Assembly (NCBI GenBank): GCA_963748205.1
Contig: CAVVIB010000015.1
Span: 1 to 22,192 of the forward strand
Reading direction: 5' to 3'
Origin: JAIBJN01 sp963748205
GTDB lineage: Bacteria; Actinomycetota; Thermoleophilia; Gaiellales; Gaiellaceae
Length of the DNA: 22,192 nt
The notes under the pieces were generated by a model, which had not been told where the DNA came from, did not search any database, and saw only the letters and a list, made by a program, of their open reading frames with translations. A program made the translations under genes and the position numbers. Positions 1-7,576 of the stretch are shown one piece after another. Each line of letters starts with the position of its first letter. The first letter of the stretch is position 1.

Positions 1-864
1 CGCCTTCGTGAGCTGGGTCTCGTATCCGTGCTTCTCGAAGAGCTCGCAGACGGCGCGATGCGCGTCGGAGCCGGCGATGCCCGGCCTGATGGTCGCGTAC
101 GCGAGGTCGATTGCCTCGCGGACGAGCGCGTGAAAGCGGACGAGCTCCTCGGGCGGCTCGCCCAGGCAGAACGTCCGCGTCATGTCCGAGTAGCACCCGG
201 AGGCGGGATCGCGCGGGAAGAGGTCGACGACGATCGGCTCGTGCTCCGCGATGGGCCCGGTGCCGGGCTCGTGGCCGACCGTGGTCTGCGCGCCTGCGGA
301 GACGAGGACGACGTCGTCGACGAGCACGCCTTCCTCGCTGAAGACGCGCATGGCGTCGGTCTGGAGGTCCTCGCAGGTCACCTGGCCGCCGCGCCTGAGC
401 CGCTCGCGGATCGCGTCCATCGCATGCTCCGACGCGCGCTGGCAGCGGAGGATCCCCTCGAGCTCGGCCGGTGTCTTCACCCGGCGGCGCTCGTCGAAGA
501 GCTCGCCGTGGGCATTGACCTCGATCTCGTTCTCGCGCAGGAAGTCGGCGACGCCGAGCGGGAAGTCCCGCGGCGTCACGGCCGACTCGACCCGGGAAGC
601 GCGGCACGCGCGGAGCACGAGCTGCGGCATCATGTCGTGCCAGGAATAGCCCTGCTCGACGAGCTCGTCGAGCCCCAGCTCCTCGAGCGGGACGACCTCG
701 AGCCCGTCCAGGTCCTGCAGGCGCGAAATCTCGAGCGAGCCGACGAACGCCGTCCGCGTCCCGTTCTGCTCCACGTAGACGAAGGGGTCCCCGATGGTGA
801 CCGGCACCTCGTGGCGCAGCTCGGGCGAGCGCACGGTGTCGCCGAAGATGATGACGTCGGGCAC
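1..864 (-). CDS. M24-family metallopeptidase (Xaa-Pro aminopeptidase/prolidase-like), partial
   Basis: Reads as a 288-residue N-terminal portion that runs off the left edge with no stop. About 130 N-terminal residues form the creatinase-like cap, and the rest is the start of the pita-bread catalytic domain. The first metal-binding aspartates are visible near residues 212 and 225 in VVDLFPRD and GCYSDMTRTF, a spacing typical of the Xaa-Pro aminopeptidase branch of M24. The later His and two Glu ligands lie outside the window, so activity cannot be judged. Start taken as GTG at 864 (VPDVIIFGD). It is divergent from the amidohydrolase, with only 38 bp between the two starts. The family cleaves N-terminal residues next to proline, or Xaa-Pro dipeptides, in the cytoplasm. 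Family call is firm; substrate is not known. Confidence 0.88.
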   Translation of the reverse strand, partial: MPDVIIFGDTVRSPELRHEVPVTIGDPFVYVEQNGTRTAFVGSLEISRLQDLDGLEVVPLEELGLDELVEQGYSWHDMMPQLVLRACRASRVESAVTPRDFPLGVADFLRENEIEVNAHGELFDERRRVKTPAELEGILRCQRASEHAMDAIRERLRRGGQVTCEDLQTDAMRVFSEEGVLVDDVVLVSAGAQTTVGHEPGTGPIAEHEPIVVDLFPRDPASGCYSDMTRTFCLGEPPEELVRFHALVREAIDLAYATIRPGIAGSDAHRAVCELFEKHGYETQLTKA

Positions 865-889
865 GGCACCCGATGGTAGCCGCTCCGGG

Positions 890-895
890 TAGATT
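890..895 (+). promoter_or_regulatory. -10 box for leaderless start of amidohydrolase
   Basis: TAGATT lies exactly 7 nt before the GTG at 903. This TANNNT-N7-start arrangement recurs at 13863, 18603 (minus) and 20581. It favours GTG 903 over the in-frame ATG at 873, which would nearly abut the divergent gene. No clear -35 is seen. Confidence 0.5.
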
Positions 896-902
896 CACTG
901 GC

Positions 903-2057
903 GTGGACGAGGTTCTCGAGCGGACACGCCGTCTGACCGAGCAATACGAGCGGGAAGTCCGCGACAGCCTGCCGTCCGAGGTCACGATCTTCGACGCGCA
1001 CGTCCACGTCGGCCGCGACATCGACGGGATGGTCGCGCCGCGCGAGGAGCTGGTCGAGTTCCTGCGCCGGTCCGGCGCGGAGCGGGCGTTCGCGTTCTGC
1101 ATGGACGAGCCCGACCGCGAGCCGGCATTCCGGGCGGCGAACGACCGCACGCTGGAGGCCGCCGCGCGCTCCGAGGGGATGATCGTGCCCTTCGTGCGCC
1201 TCGACCTCGCCTCGGAGCCGGTCGAGGAGGCGACGCGCTGCCTCGACCTGGGCGCGCGCGGCATCAAGCTTCATCCCCGTGCGCAGGGGTTCCTCCTCGA
1301 CGACCAGCGCCTCGAGCCGATCTTCGCCCTCGCCGCCGAGCGGCGGGTGCCGATCCTCATCCACGGCGGCCGGGGACTGCCCCCGATCGCCGACCACCTG
1401 CGCGTTCTGCACGATGCCTACCCGGAGGGGTCGCTGATCATCGCCCACGCGGGCATCGCCGACCTCGCCGCGCTCTCGGAGAACTTCGCCGGGCGACAGG
1501 GCGTCTATTTCGACACGTCCGTGTGGAGCCCCATCGACCTGATGGACATGTACGCGCGGATCTCCCCGGGCCAGGTCGTCTTCGCCTCCGACTACCCCTA
1601 CGGGCAGCAGCCCGGCTCGCTCCTCCTGGCGCTGCGAACGGCGCAGATCGCCGGCCTCACCGAGGAGGAGATCCGCGACATGCTCGGGCGCTCCGCCGCA
1701 CGGATCGCAGACAACGAGGAGCCGGCACCGCTGACCGCTCCCCGCGGGCCGGGACGCCTCGACCAGCCCCTGACGTTCGCGCGAATCCACCACTACCTGG
1801 CCATGGCCATCCCGCTCCTGTGGACGCGGCAGACGGACACGATCGGCGTCCTCGGCCTGGCACTCAACACGTGCGCCGAGCGGGACGGCTACGTCGAGGA
1901 GCGCGAGCGGATCGCCGAGCTCGTCGACACGGCGCGCGACCTCTGGCGCACGCTGCCCGAGGCGAAGGACGAGGCTGAGGCGCGCGGGCTCTCACGCGCG
2001 ACGTTCCGCCTCATCCACATCGCCGACATCCTCACGCTGACGGTGGGCGCTGACTGA
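903..2057 (+). CDS. Amidohydrolase-2 family metal-dependent hydrolase with C-terminal helical extension
   Basis: 384 residues from GTG 903. A TIM-barrel hydrolase core of about 275 residues carries the expected ligands: HxH in FDAHVHVG (H33, H35), K122 and H124 in GIKLHPRA, H154 in ILIHGG, H182 in IIAHAG and D230 in FASDYPYG. The family hydrolyses or decarboxylates small carbonyl compounds in the cytoplasm. After residue 280 there is an extra segment of roughly 100 residues, predicted mostly helical and rich in charged residues, that the basic fold does not need. It heads the molybdenum hydroxylase gene set, and its stop overlaps the next gene's proposed start by 8 bp, so a shared catabolic pathway is likely. 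ATG at 873 is an alternative start. Exact substrate unknown. Confidence 0.85.
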   Translation: MDEVLERTRRLTEQYEREVRDSLPSEVTIFDAHVHVGRDIDGMVAPREELVEFLRRSGAERAFAFCMDEPDREPAFRAANDRTLEAAARSEGMIVPFVRLDLASEPVEEATRCLDLGARGIKLHPRAQGFLLDDQRLEPIFALAAERRVPILIHGGRGLPPIADHLRVLHDAYPEGSLIIAHAGIADLAALSENFAGRQGVYFDTSVWSPIDLMDMYARISPGQVVFASDYPYGQQPGSLLLALRTAQIAGLTEEEIRDMLGRSAARIADNEEPAPLTAPRGPGRLDQPLTFARIHHYLAMAIPLLWTRQTDTIGVLGLALNTCAERDGYVEERERIAELVDTARDLWRTLPEAKDEAEARGLSRATFRLIHIADILTLTVGAD

Positions 2058-2487
2058 GCTGGTCGTCAACGGAGGCCGCTACGCGGTCGACGGCCCCGTC
2101 CTCAAGACCCTTGCCGAGACGCTCCGCGACGATCTCGGGCTGACGGGGACGAAGATCGCCTGCGGCGAAGGCCACTGCGGCGCCTGCACCGTCCTCCTCG
2201 ACGGCGCGCCCGCGCTCTCGTGCATCACGCTCACGCAGGCGGTCGGCGAGCGCGAGGTGACGACGATCGAGGGCCTGCGCGACCACGCGCTCGTGGACGC
2301 CTTCGTCCGCGCGGACGCGCTCCAGTGCGGCTTCTGCACGCCGGGCCAGATCGTCTCCGCCGCGGCGCTCGTGGACGAGACGCCCGCGCCGAGCCGCGAG
2401 GAGATCCGGCACGCGATGTCCGGCAACCTCTGCCGCTGCGGCGCGTATCCGAAGATCGAGGAGGCGATCTCCACGTGGCGCGACTGA
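2050..2487 (+). CDS. Molybdenum hydroxylase [2Fe-2S] subunit (XdhC/CoxS type)
   Basis: 145 residues carrying both iron-sulfur signatures of the xanthine dehydrogenase/CO dehydrogenase small subunit: a plant-ferredoxin site in CGEGHCGACTVLLDG with a further Cys in LSC, and a second site in QCGFCTPGQ and NLCRCGAY. The subunit passes electrons from the Mo site to FAD. An in-frame TGA lies at 2038-2040, and no ATG, GTG or TTG occurs before the conserved N-terminal TELVVNG sequence. The only near-cognate choices are CTG at 2050 or 2059; CTG 2050 gives the family-like (M)TELVVNGGRY and overlaps the upstream stop. An ordinary start (2257) would delete the first cluster. The gene overlaps the Mo subunit by 13 bp, in the order small-large-medium. 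Confidence 0.9.
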   Translation: MTELVVNGGRYAVDGPVLKTLAETLRDDLGLTGTKIACGEGHCGACTVLLDGAPALSCITLTQAVGEREVTTIEGLRDHALVDAFVRADALQCGFCTPGQIVSAAALVDETPAPSREEIRHAMSGNLCRCGAYPKIEEAISTWRD

Positions 2488-4727
2488 TCCGCACCGAGAA
2501 GGAGGTCGAGGGCGAGTACAGCGAGCAGTGGATCGTCGTCGAGGAGGATCCGCTCGACCGCTGGCCCGAAGGGCCGCTCGAGGTCGTCGGCCGCCCGGCC
2601 CCACGTCTGGACGGTCACGCGCGCGCCCGCGGCCAGGCCGACTACACGGCCGACCTCCAGCTCCCCGGCATGCTCCACGTGGCCGTGCTGCGCAGCCCGC
2701 ACGCCCACGCGCGCGTCGCGCGCCTCGATCTGACGCCCGCGCTCGACGCGCCAGGTGTCCGGGACGCGATCGGGCCCGACGAGTGCCACGTGCTGGTGCG
2801 GGAAGCCGGCTTCGCGGGAGCGCCCGTCGCCGCCGTGGCGGCCGACTCCTTCTCCCAGGCCCGCGCCGCGCTCGAGCTCGTGCAGGTGGAGTGGGAGGAG
2901 AGCGGGCCGCTCCTCGACCCCGACGACGCGATCGCGAAAGGCCAGGCCTTCCAGGAGCCGACCCGCTACGAGCGCGGCGATGTCGAGCGAGGGCTCGCCG
3001 AGGCGGACGTGGTCGTCGAGGCCGAGTACCGCACGCAGACCGTCCTCCACAACGCGCTCGAGACCCACCAGGCCGTCTGCGCGTGGGAGGGCGACGAGCT
3101 GACCGTCTACACCTCGACGCAGTATGTCTGGGGCGTCCGCAGACGCGTCGCGGCCCGGCTGGGGATCCCGCAGGACAAGGTGCGCGTCGTCTGCCGCTAC
3201 ATGGGCGGCGGCTTCGGCGCGAAGAACGGCCCCGGCGACCACACGTACATCGCCATCGAGCTCGCCCGGCGCACGGGCCGGCCGGTTCGCTGCGCGCTCA
3301 CGCGGCGCGAGGAGAACCTCGCGAGCGGGAACCGCAGCGCGTCCATCCAGCGACTGACCGTGGGCGCCCGCTCCGACGGGACGCTGACGGCGCTCGCGGG
3401 CGAGTTCGTCATGTCCGTGGGCTGGGACGGGTTCGTCAGCTCGACGGCCGGGCCGATGCAGATGCTCTACGCCTGCGAGAACGTCAGGACGACGGAGACC
3501 GGCGCGAAGGTCAACACGGGCCCGAACGCCGCGTTCCGTGCGCCCGGGTTCGTCGAGGGGACGTTCGGGCTCGAGTGCCTGCTCGACGAGCTCGCCGCCA
3601 AGCTCGAGCTCGACCCGCTGGAGCTGCGCCGCCGCAACCACGCTGATGCGGATCCGGTCGACGGACGGCCGTACTCGGCCAAGAACCTTGCCGAGTGCTA
3701 CCGCCGCGCCGAGGCGCACTGGAGCCGCCGGGCGGAGGTGCGGTCACGCTCGGCAGGGCCGTGGCGCCACGGCGTCGGGCTCGCGAGCCAGATCTGGTAC
3801 GGAGGCGGCGGGCCGCCCTCGTACGCGTGGGTGCGGGTCGGCGCGGACGGGCGCGCGACAGTCGTCACGGCCATGCAGGACATCGGGACGGGGACCCGGA
3901 CGGTCATGGCGCAGATCGCCGCCGAGGAGCTCGGCCTGCCGCTCGAGCACGTGTCGGTCTCGCTCGGCGACACGGCCCGCGGGCCGTACGCGGCCATCTC
4001 CGCCGGCTCCTCGACGACGCCGAGCATGGGCCCGGCGGTTCGTTCTGCCGCAGCCGATGCGGCACGCCAGATCATCGAGATCGCGGCGCAGCGCTTCGAC
4101 CGCGAGGAGCGTGTCCTCTCCCTGCGCGGCGGCCGGGTCGTGTGCGACGACGGCGGGTCGTGGGCGCTCGAGGACGTCACCGGGCTGCTCGGCGACGCGC
4201 AGATCCTCGGGAAGGGCTCGCGCGGACCCAACCCGACCGGGATGCGCGTCCTCACCTTCGGCGTGCAGGTGGCCGAGGTGGCGGTCGATGTCGAGACCGG
4301 CGAGGTGCGCGTCGATCGAATCGCGGCCGTCCACGACGTAGGCCGGGTCATCAACCCGCTCGGCGCCTCGAGCCAGGTCGAGGGCGGGATCATCCAGGGC
4401 CTGGGGCACACGCTCTCGGAGCAGCGCCTTATCGACCCCGCGTCGGGCGTCGTCCTCACGCAGACGCTCGACGCCTACAAGCTGCCGACGATCGCGGACG
4501 TGCCGGAGATCGTCACCGAGCTCGTCGACATCCCGGACGAGCACCTGACCAGCCTCGGGTCGAAGGGGCTCGGCGAGCCGCCGATCGTCCCGACGGCAGC
4601 CGCCATCGCCAACGCGATCCGCGACGCGACCGGGGCCAACGTGCGCTCCCTCCCGATCACGCGCGAGGAGATGCTGCGGGCGCTGAAGGAGGCCGGTGAG
4701 CGAGCTCACGCTCACGAGACCGTCTAG
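2475..4727 (+). CDS. Molybdenum hydroxylase large (Mo-cofactor binding) subunit, XDH/aldehyde oxidase family
   Basis: 750 residues, close to the usual length for this subunit. It binds molybdopterin-cytosine-dinucleotide-type cofactor and hydroxylates an aromatic heterocycle or aldehyde. Visible motifs in order: the N-terminal a/b-hammerhead with GQADYTADL, a Q-loop region TQYVWGVRRR, the glycine-rich cofactor loop GGGFGAKNG near residue 243, AFRAPGF near 352, DVGRVINP near 620, and GLGEPP near 697 with the catalytic glutamate. The CO dehydrogenase loop AYRCSFR is absent, so it is not a true CoxL. No signal peptide, so cytoplasmic. Start is GTG 2475, overlapping the [2Fe-2S] gene; the open frame reaches upstream to 2220, but homology-like sequence begins only here. 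Substrate could be a purine, nicotinate-like compound or aldehyde. Confidence 0.92.
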   Translation: MARLIRTEKEVEGEYSEQWIVVEEDPLDRWPEGPLEVVGRPAPRLDGHARARGQADYTADLQLPGMLHVAVLRSPHAHARVARLDLTPALDAPGVRDAIGPDECHVLVREAGFAGAPVAAVAADSFSQARAALELVQVEWEESGPLLDPDDAIAKGQAFQEPTRYERGDVERGLAEADVVVEAEYRTQTVLHNALETHQAVCAWEGDELTVYTSTQYVWGVRRRVAARLGIPQDKVRVVCRYMGGGFGAKNGPGDHTYIAIELARRTGRPVRCALTRREENLASGNRSASIQRLTVGARSDGTLTALAGEFVMSVGWDGFVSSTAGPMQMLYACENVRTTETGAKVNTGPNAAFRAPGFVEGTFGLECLLDELAAKLELDPLELRRRNHADADPVDGRPYSAKNLAECYRRAEAHWSRRAEVRSRSAGPWRHGVGLASQIWYGGGGPPSYAWVRVGADGRATVVTAMQDIGTGTRTVMAQIAAEELGLPLEHVSVSLGDTARGPYAAISAGSSTTPSMGPAVRSAAADAARQIIEIAAQRFDREERVLSLRGGRVVCDDGGSWALEDVTGLLGDAQILGKGSRGPNPTGMRVLTFGVQVAEVAVDVETGEVRVDRIAAVHDVGRVINPLGASSQVEGGIIQGLGHTLSEQRLIDPASGVVLTQTLDAYKLPTIADVPEIVTELVDIPDEHLTSLGSKGLGEPPIVPTAAAIANAIRDATGANVRSLPITREEMLRALKEAGERAHAHETV

Positions 4728-5523
4728 CCTCGACGAGCTCGAGGGGACGCCGCTCGCGGGCGGCACGGAGGTCGTCCCACTGCTCCGCGACGGGCTGCTC
4801 CGCACCGAGGCGCTGGCCGACGTCCGCGGGCTCCTGCCGCGCGGCGTGGACGGCGACGTTGTCGGGGCCGGGACGACGCTCTCCGATCTCGAGCGCTCCG
4901 GCGACGTGCCCGAGGCGCTCCGCGAGGCCTGCCGCCTGGCTGCCTCCCCGCAGCTCCGGGCGATGGGGACGATCGGGGGCAACCTCCTCCAGGCCACACG
5001 TTGCTGGTACTGGCGGCTCGACTTCCCGTGCTTCCTCCACGGCGGCGACCGCTGCCACGCCCGCGAGGGCGAGCACCGCGAGCACGCGATCTTCGCCGTC
5101 GAGCCCTGCGCGTCCGCACACCCCTCCGACCCGGCCGCCGCGCTGCTCGCGCTCGGGGCGACCGTCGAGACGACCGCGCGCCGCTTCGGGCTGGCCGAGC
5201 TCTACCGGCTCCCGACCGAGGACGACCGCCGCCTGACGACGCTCGAGCCCGGCGAGGTGATCCTGCGCCTGGAGCTCGAGCGGCCGGACGCGAGCACGTA
5301 CCTGAAGGCGATGGACCGCCGCCGCTTCTCCTTCCCGCTCGTCGGCGTCGCCGCCGCGCGCTACGGAGACGAGACGCGCCTCGCCCTCGCCGGCGTGGCG
5401 CCGATCCCCTGGCGGCTGAACTCGGCATCCGACCTCGACGCGGCCACGCCGCTCCCCGGCACCGCCTACAAGCTCGAGATCGCCCGCGCGCTCGTCCGCC
5501 GTGCCCTCGACGCCGTCCACTAG
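4696..5523 (+). CDS. Molybdenum hydroxylase FAD-binding subunit with probable extra [4Fe-4S] site
   Basis: 275 residues from GTG 4696, overlapping the Mo subunit by 32 bp. The FAD-binding motifs are LAGGTEVVPLLRDG at about residues 20-33 and TIGGNLLQ at about 93-100. Directly after the second motif come four cysteines, C103, C112, C120 and C138 (in TRCWYW, FPCFLH, DRCHAR and EPCASAHPSD). The same relative placement, flanked by the same TIGGNLLQ and AxHPSD sequences, is known from E. coli PaoB (YagS), whose FAD subunit holds a [4Fe-4S] cluster. The usual CO dehydrogenase and mammalian XDH subunits lack it. The PaoA-type Tat signal is not seen on the small subunit, so the complex appears cytoplasmic. 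FAD role is firm; the cluster is inferred from the cysteine pattern. Confidence 0.9.
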   Translation: MSELTLTRPSSLDELEGTPLAGGTEVVPLLRDGLLRTEALADVRGLLPRGVDGDVVGAGTTLSDLERSGDVPEALREACRLAASPQLRAMGTIGGNLLQATRCWYWRLDFPCFLHGGDRCHAREGEHREHAIFAVEPCASAHPSDPAAALLALGATVETTARRFGLAELYRLPTEDDRRLTTLEPGEVILRLELERPDASTYLKAMDRRRFSFPLVGVAAARYGDETRLALAGVAPIPWRLNSASDLDAATPLPGTAYKLEIARALVRRALDAVH

Positions 5524-5534
5524 GGCCATGTCAG

Positions 5535-5547
5535 GGGGTCAGACCCC
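5535..5547. repeat. Perfect palindrome GGGGTC-A-GACCCC
   Basis: Six-base perfect inverted repeat around one A, lying 11 bp after the FAD-subunit stop and before the nucleotidyltransferase. From memory, short GGGGTCAGACCCC elements are common dispersed repeats in high-GC bacteria; only one copy is seen in this window. It suggests the downstream gene truly starts at 5570, not 5528. Confidence 0.5.
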
Positions 5548-5569
5548 AGGGCGTGGCCGGGATGGACAG

Positions 5570-6067
5570 GTGGCGGCCGTCGTCCTCGCAGCCGGGGCGG
5601 CGACGCGGTTCGGGGCGCCGAAGCAGCGGCTCCTCCTGCCCGCCGTGCTCGAGCGGCTTCGAGCCGCGTCGGTCGAGGATGTCGTCGTCGCCGCGGGTGC
5701 GTACCCGCTGGAGGCCGAAGGCGTCCGGGTCGTTCCGTGCCCGGACTGGGAGCTCGGCCCCGGGGCGTCGCTGCGCTGCGCGCTCGGAGCGCTCGGGCCC
5801 GACGTGGAGGCGGCCGTCGTCGTGCTCGCCGACGGGCCGGGCCTTGCGCCGGAGTCGGTCGACCGCGTCGTCGCCGCCTGGCGCGAAACGCGCAGTCCGC
5901 TCGTCGCGGCGAGCTACGCCGGCGACCGCGGTCACCCGCTCGTGGTCGGCCGCGAGCTCTGGAGCTCGGTGCCGGACGAGGGGTTGCGGGCCCTCGACCC
6001 GCTGCTCGTCCCGTGCGACGACCTCGGGCCTCCCGGCGACGTCGACCGTCCCGAGGATCTCCCGTGA
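5570..6067 (+). CDS. MobA/MocA-like nucleotidyltransferase (molybdenum cofactor maturation)
   Basis: 165 residues with the NTP-transferase signature VVLAAGAATRFGAPKQ at the N-terminus (nucleotide-binding loop, R13, K18), an ADGPGL motif in place of the usual GDQP metal-binding motif, GHPLVVGR near residue 124 and a C-terminal DVDRPEDL. MocA-family enzymes add CMP (or GMP) to molybdopterin for XDH-type enzymes, which fits its place straight after the three hydroxylase genes. It is shorter than the usual 190-200 residues: the segment after the lysine is compact, and the PLL..GRPLL helix usual there is reduced. Start chosen as GTG 5570 because the family begins just before AVVLAAG and the palindrome precedes it. 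ATG 5528 (or 5501) is the in-frame alternative. Confidence 0.8.
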   Translation: MAAVVLAAGAATRFGAPKQRLLLPAVLERLRAASVEDVVVAAGAYPLEAEGVRVVPCPDWELGPGASLRCALGALGPDVEAAVVVLADGPGLAPESVDRVVAAWRETRSPLVAASYAGDRGHPLVVGRELWSSVPDEGLRALDPLLVPCDDLGPPGDVDRPEDLP

Positions 6068-6573
6068 AGCGCCGCCTGCTCCGCCCCGCGATCCTGCTGC
6101 CGCTCTTCGCGATCGTCTCCCTCGGCGCGGGCATCGCCTACGCCGCCTGGTCGCAGTACGACGCGGGCAGGATCGACGCGAACCAGGCCCTGCTCGACTC
6201 GATGCCGCTCTACCCGGGAGCCGAGGAGCTCGAGCGGCTCACGCGCACGGCGACCGGGGACGGGCTCCCCGTTCCGAACGAGATCCTGACGAGCGCGCTC
6301 TACGCCCCACCGGCAGACGCGACCCAGGCCGACATCATCGACTTCTACATCCGCGAGCTGACGCCCGAGTGGGACTCCTCGACGCGGACGGTGACCGCGA
6401 GCGGCGAGGACGTCGACCCGGACGCCGCCGCGCCGTCCGCCTTCCGCGTGCTCTTCACGCGCGGCGACGACTGCATCCAGCTCTTCACGTACGGGATGGC
6501 GCCGGGCCACATCGGCGAGCCCACGTTCGCGCTCTCGGCTGAGAGCGGACAGGGCCCGTGCGAGGTCGACTGA
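6064..6573 (+). CDS. Membrane-anchored hypothetical protein
   Basis: 169 residues from a GTG that overlaps the preceding stop by 4 bp (GTGA), so it is likely translated with the nucleotidyltransferase gene. An N-terminal KRR is followed by a hydrophobic helix at about residues 7-27 (ILLPLFAIVSLGAGIAYAAW), giving an uncleaved anchor or signal peptide with the remainder outside the membrane. The outer part is about 140 residues and acidic, with two cysteines (DDCIQLF, GPCEVD) that could pair. Residues around MPLYPGAEEL and DFYIRELTPEW resemble small secreted proteins seen in actinobacteria, but I cannot name the family or assign a function. It may be co-transcribed with the hydroxylase genes only by position. 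Confidence 0.75.
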   Translation: MKRRLLRPAILLPLFAIVSLGAGIAYAAWSQYDAGRIDANQALLDSMPLYPGAEELERLTRTATGDGLPVPNEILTSALYAPPADATQADIIDFYIRELTPEWDSSTRTVTASGEDVDPDAAAPSAFRVLFTRGDDCIQLFTYGMAPGHIGEPTFALSAESGQGPCEVD

Positions 6574-6651
6574 CTCCCTCAAGGGCGACGCCCAGCTGCC
6601 GATGAGAGAGGCAGGTTGCCGAAGCTCCCCGCCGAAGACTGATTCCCGCAC

Positions 6652-7332
6652 ATGGAGGCCCACGCCGCACACTCGCCTCTGGTCGCCGCTCGGCTGCGGC
6701 GCCAGCTGACCGTCGAGGAGGCGGCGGCCCGCGCCAGCCTCGACGTCGACGCGGTCAAGTCCATCGAGGAGAGCCGCACGTACGTCTTTCCCTCGACCGC
6801 CGAAGCCATCGCCACGGCGGTCGTCTACGCCTCCTCGCTGGGGATCACCGAGCGTGAGGCGCGCGAGCTCGCCGGGCTCCCCGTCGAGTCGGTCGCCGAG
6901 CGCTGGTCGCTCCATCGCTGGACCTTCGTCCTCATCTTCACCGTGGCTTTCGCCGCGCTCCTGATCTTCGTCCTGCGGCCGCAGTTCTTCCCCGGAAGCC
7001 CGCCCCTTCCGCCGGCGCCCGTGGCCAAGACAGTGGCCCCACCCGCCGAGCCGCTCCCCGAGCCGTGGGAGATCCAGGTCGACGTCTACAACGGCAGCAG
7101 GATCGGCAACGGCGCCTCCGGCATGGCCAACGAGCTCGCCGGGCTCGCGTACCGCATCGGCGTGGTCAGGAACGCCGACCGCCGCAACTACGGCGAGACG
7201 CGCGTCTACTACCCACCCGGTGGCGAGGAGATCGCCGAGCGCCTCGCGAACGAGCTGGGCGTCGGCACGACCGCGCTTCCGGGCGGCGACGACCCGCTCC
7301 GGCTCGTCGTCATCGTCGGCCGCAAGGGCTGA
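6652..7332 (+). CDS. RodZ-like HTH-TM protein with C-terminal LytR_C domain
   Basis: 226 residues in three parts. Residues 8-60 look like a cytoplasmic XRE/RodZ-type helix-turn-helix (LRRQLTVEEAAARASLDVD...IEESR). Residues 89-108 form a single membrane helix (RWTFVLIFTVAFAALLIFVL). After a proline-rich linker (113-138), residues 139-225 match the LytR_C fold: an initial VDVYNGS strand, GMANELAGLAYRIG, TRVYYPPGGEEIAERLANELG and a final RLVVIVG strand. LytR_C domains normally follow LytR-CpsA-Psr catalytic domains or stand alone outside the cell; here the catalytic domain is absent. A role linking the envelope to a cytoplasmic partner is inference. It follows the previous gene by 78 bp and converges with rsrA, 4 bp from its stop. 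Confidence 0.8.
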   Translation: MEAHAAHSPLVAARLRRQLTVEEAAARASLDVDAVKSIEESRTYVFPSTAEAIATAVVYASSLGITEREARELAGLPVESVAERWSLHRWTFVLIFTVAFAALLIFVLRPQFFPGSPPLPPAPVAKTVAPPAEPLPEPWEIQVDVYNGSRIGNGASGMANELAGLAYRIGVVRNADRRNYGETRVYYPPGGEEIAERLANELGVGTTALPGGDDPLRLVVIVGRKG

Positions 7333-7336
7333 GAAT

Positions 7337-7576
7337 CTAGTCCGCTAGACGGAGGTTGGCGAGCTTCGCCTTCAGCTCCGCGGACATTTCCTCGGAGCAG
7401 CACGCGCTGCGGACGTAGCGCCGCAGGCTGATCTCGAAGCGGTATCGCTTGCCGCAGTACTCGCACTCGGCGAGGTGCGTCTCGGCTTCCAGGCGCTCCG
7501 TTTCGCTCAATTCCCGGTCGAGGTACGGCTGGAGCCGTTCCTCGCACTTCTCGCAGATGGGCTCGAACTCGCTCAC
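7337..7576 (-). CDS. rsrA: RsrA-like zinc anti-sigma factor
   Basis: 79 residues of the ZAS (zinc anti-sigma) family. It has C8 and C11 near the N-terminus, the H34-x3-C38-x2-C41 core in THLAECEYCGKRY, and a vicinal C59-C60 pair in RSACCSEE. The last is a hallmark of RsrA and mycothiol-system anti-sigma factors, which release their ECF sigma factor when thiols are oxidised to disulfide. The protein is shorter at the C-terminus than Streptomyces RsrA. Start is GTG 7576, immediately downstream of the sigma factor. If the sigma gene ends at the TGA at 7575-7573, the two overlap as GTGA and are translationally coupled. Acts in the cytoplasm. Confidence 0.9.
   Translation of the reverse strand: MSEFEPICEKCEERLQPYLDRELSETERLEAETHLAECEYCGKRYRFEISLRRYVRSACCSEEMSAELKAKLANLRLAD

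Noticed and set aside
630..1793. Minus-strand open frame of 387 codons opposite the amidohydrolase
   Set aside because: Antisense shadow; the end overlaps the M24 gene in a wrong frame and no domain is recognisable.
2079..3719. Long minus-strand open frame (546 codons) opposite the molybdenum hydroxylase genes
   Set aside because: It is antisense to well-supported genes with many family motifs, its protein is Arg/Asp/Gly/Val-rich low-meaning sequence, and such shadows are expected at this GC.
7336..7349. TCTAG-TCCG-CTAGA inverted repeat at the convergent end of the LytR_C gene and rsrA
   Set aside because: Five-base stem made largely of the rsrA stop codon region; could be chance.
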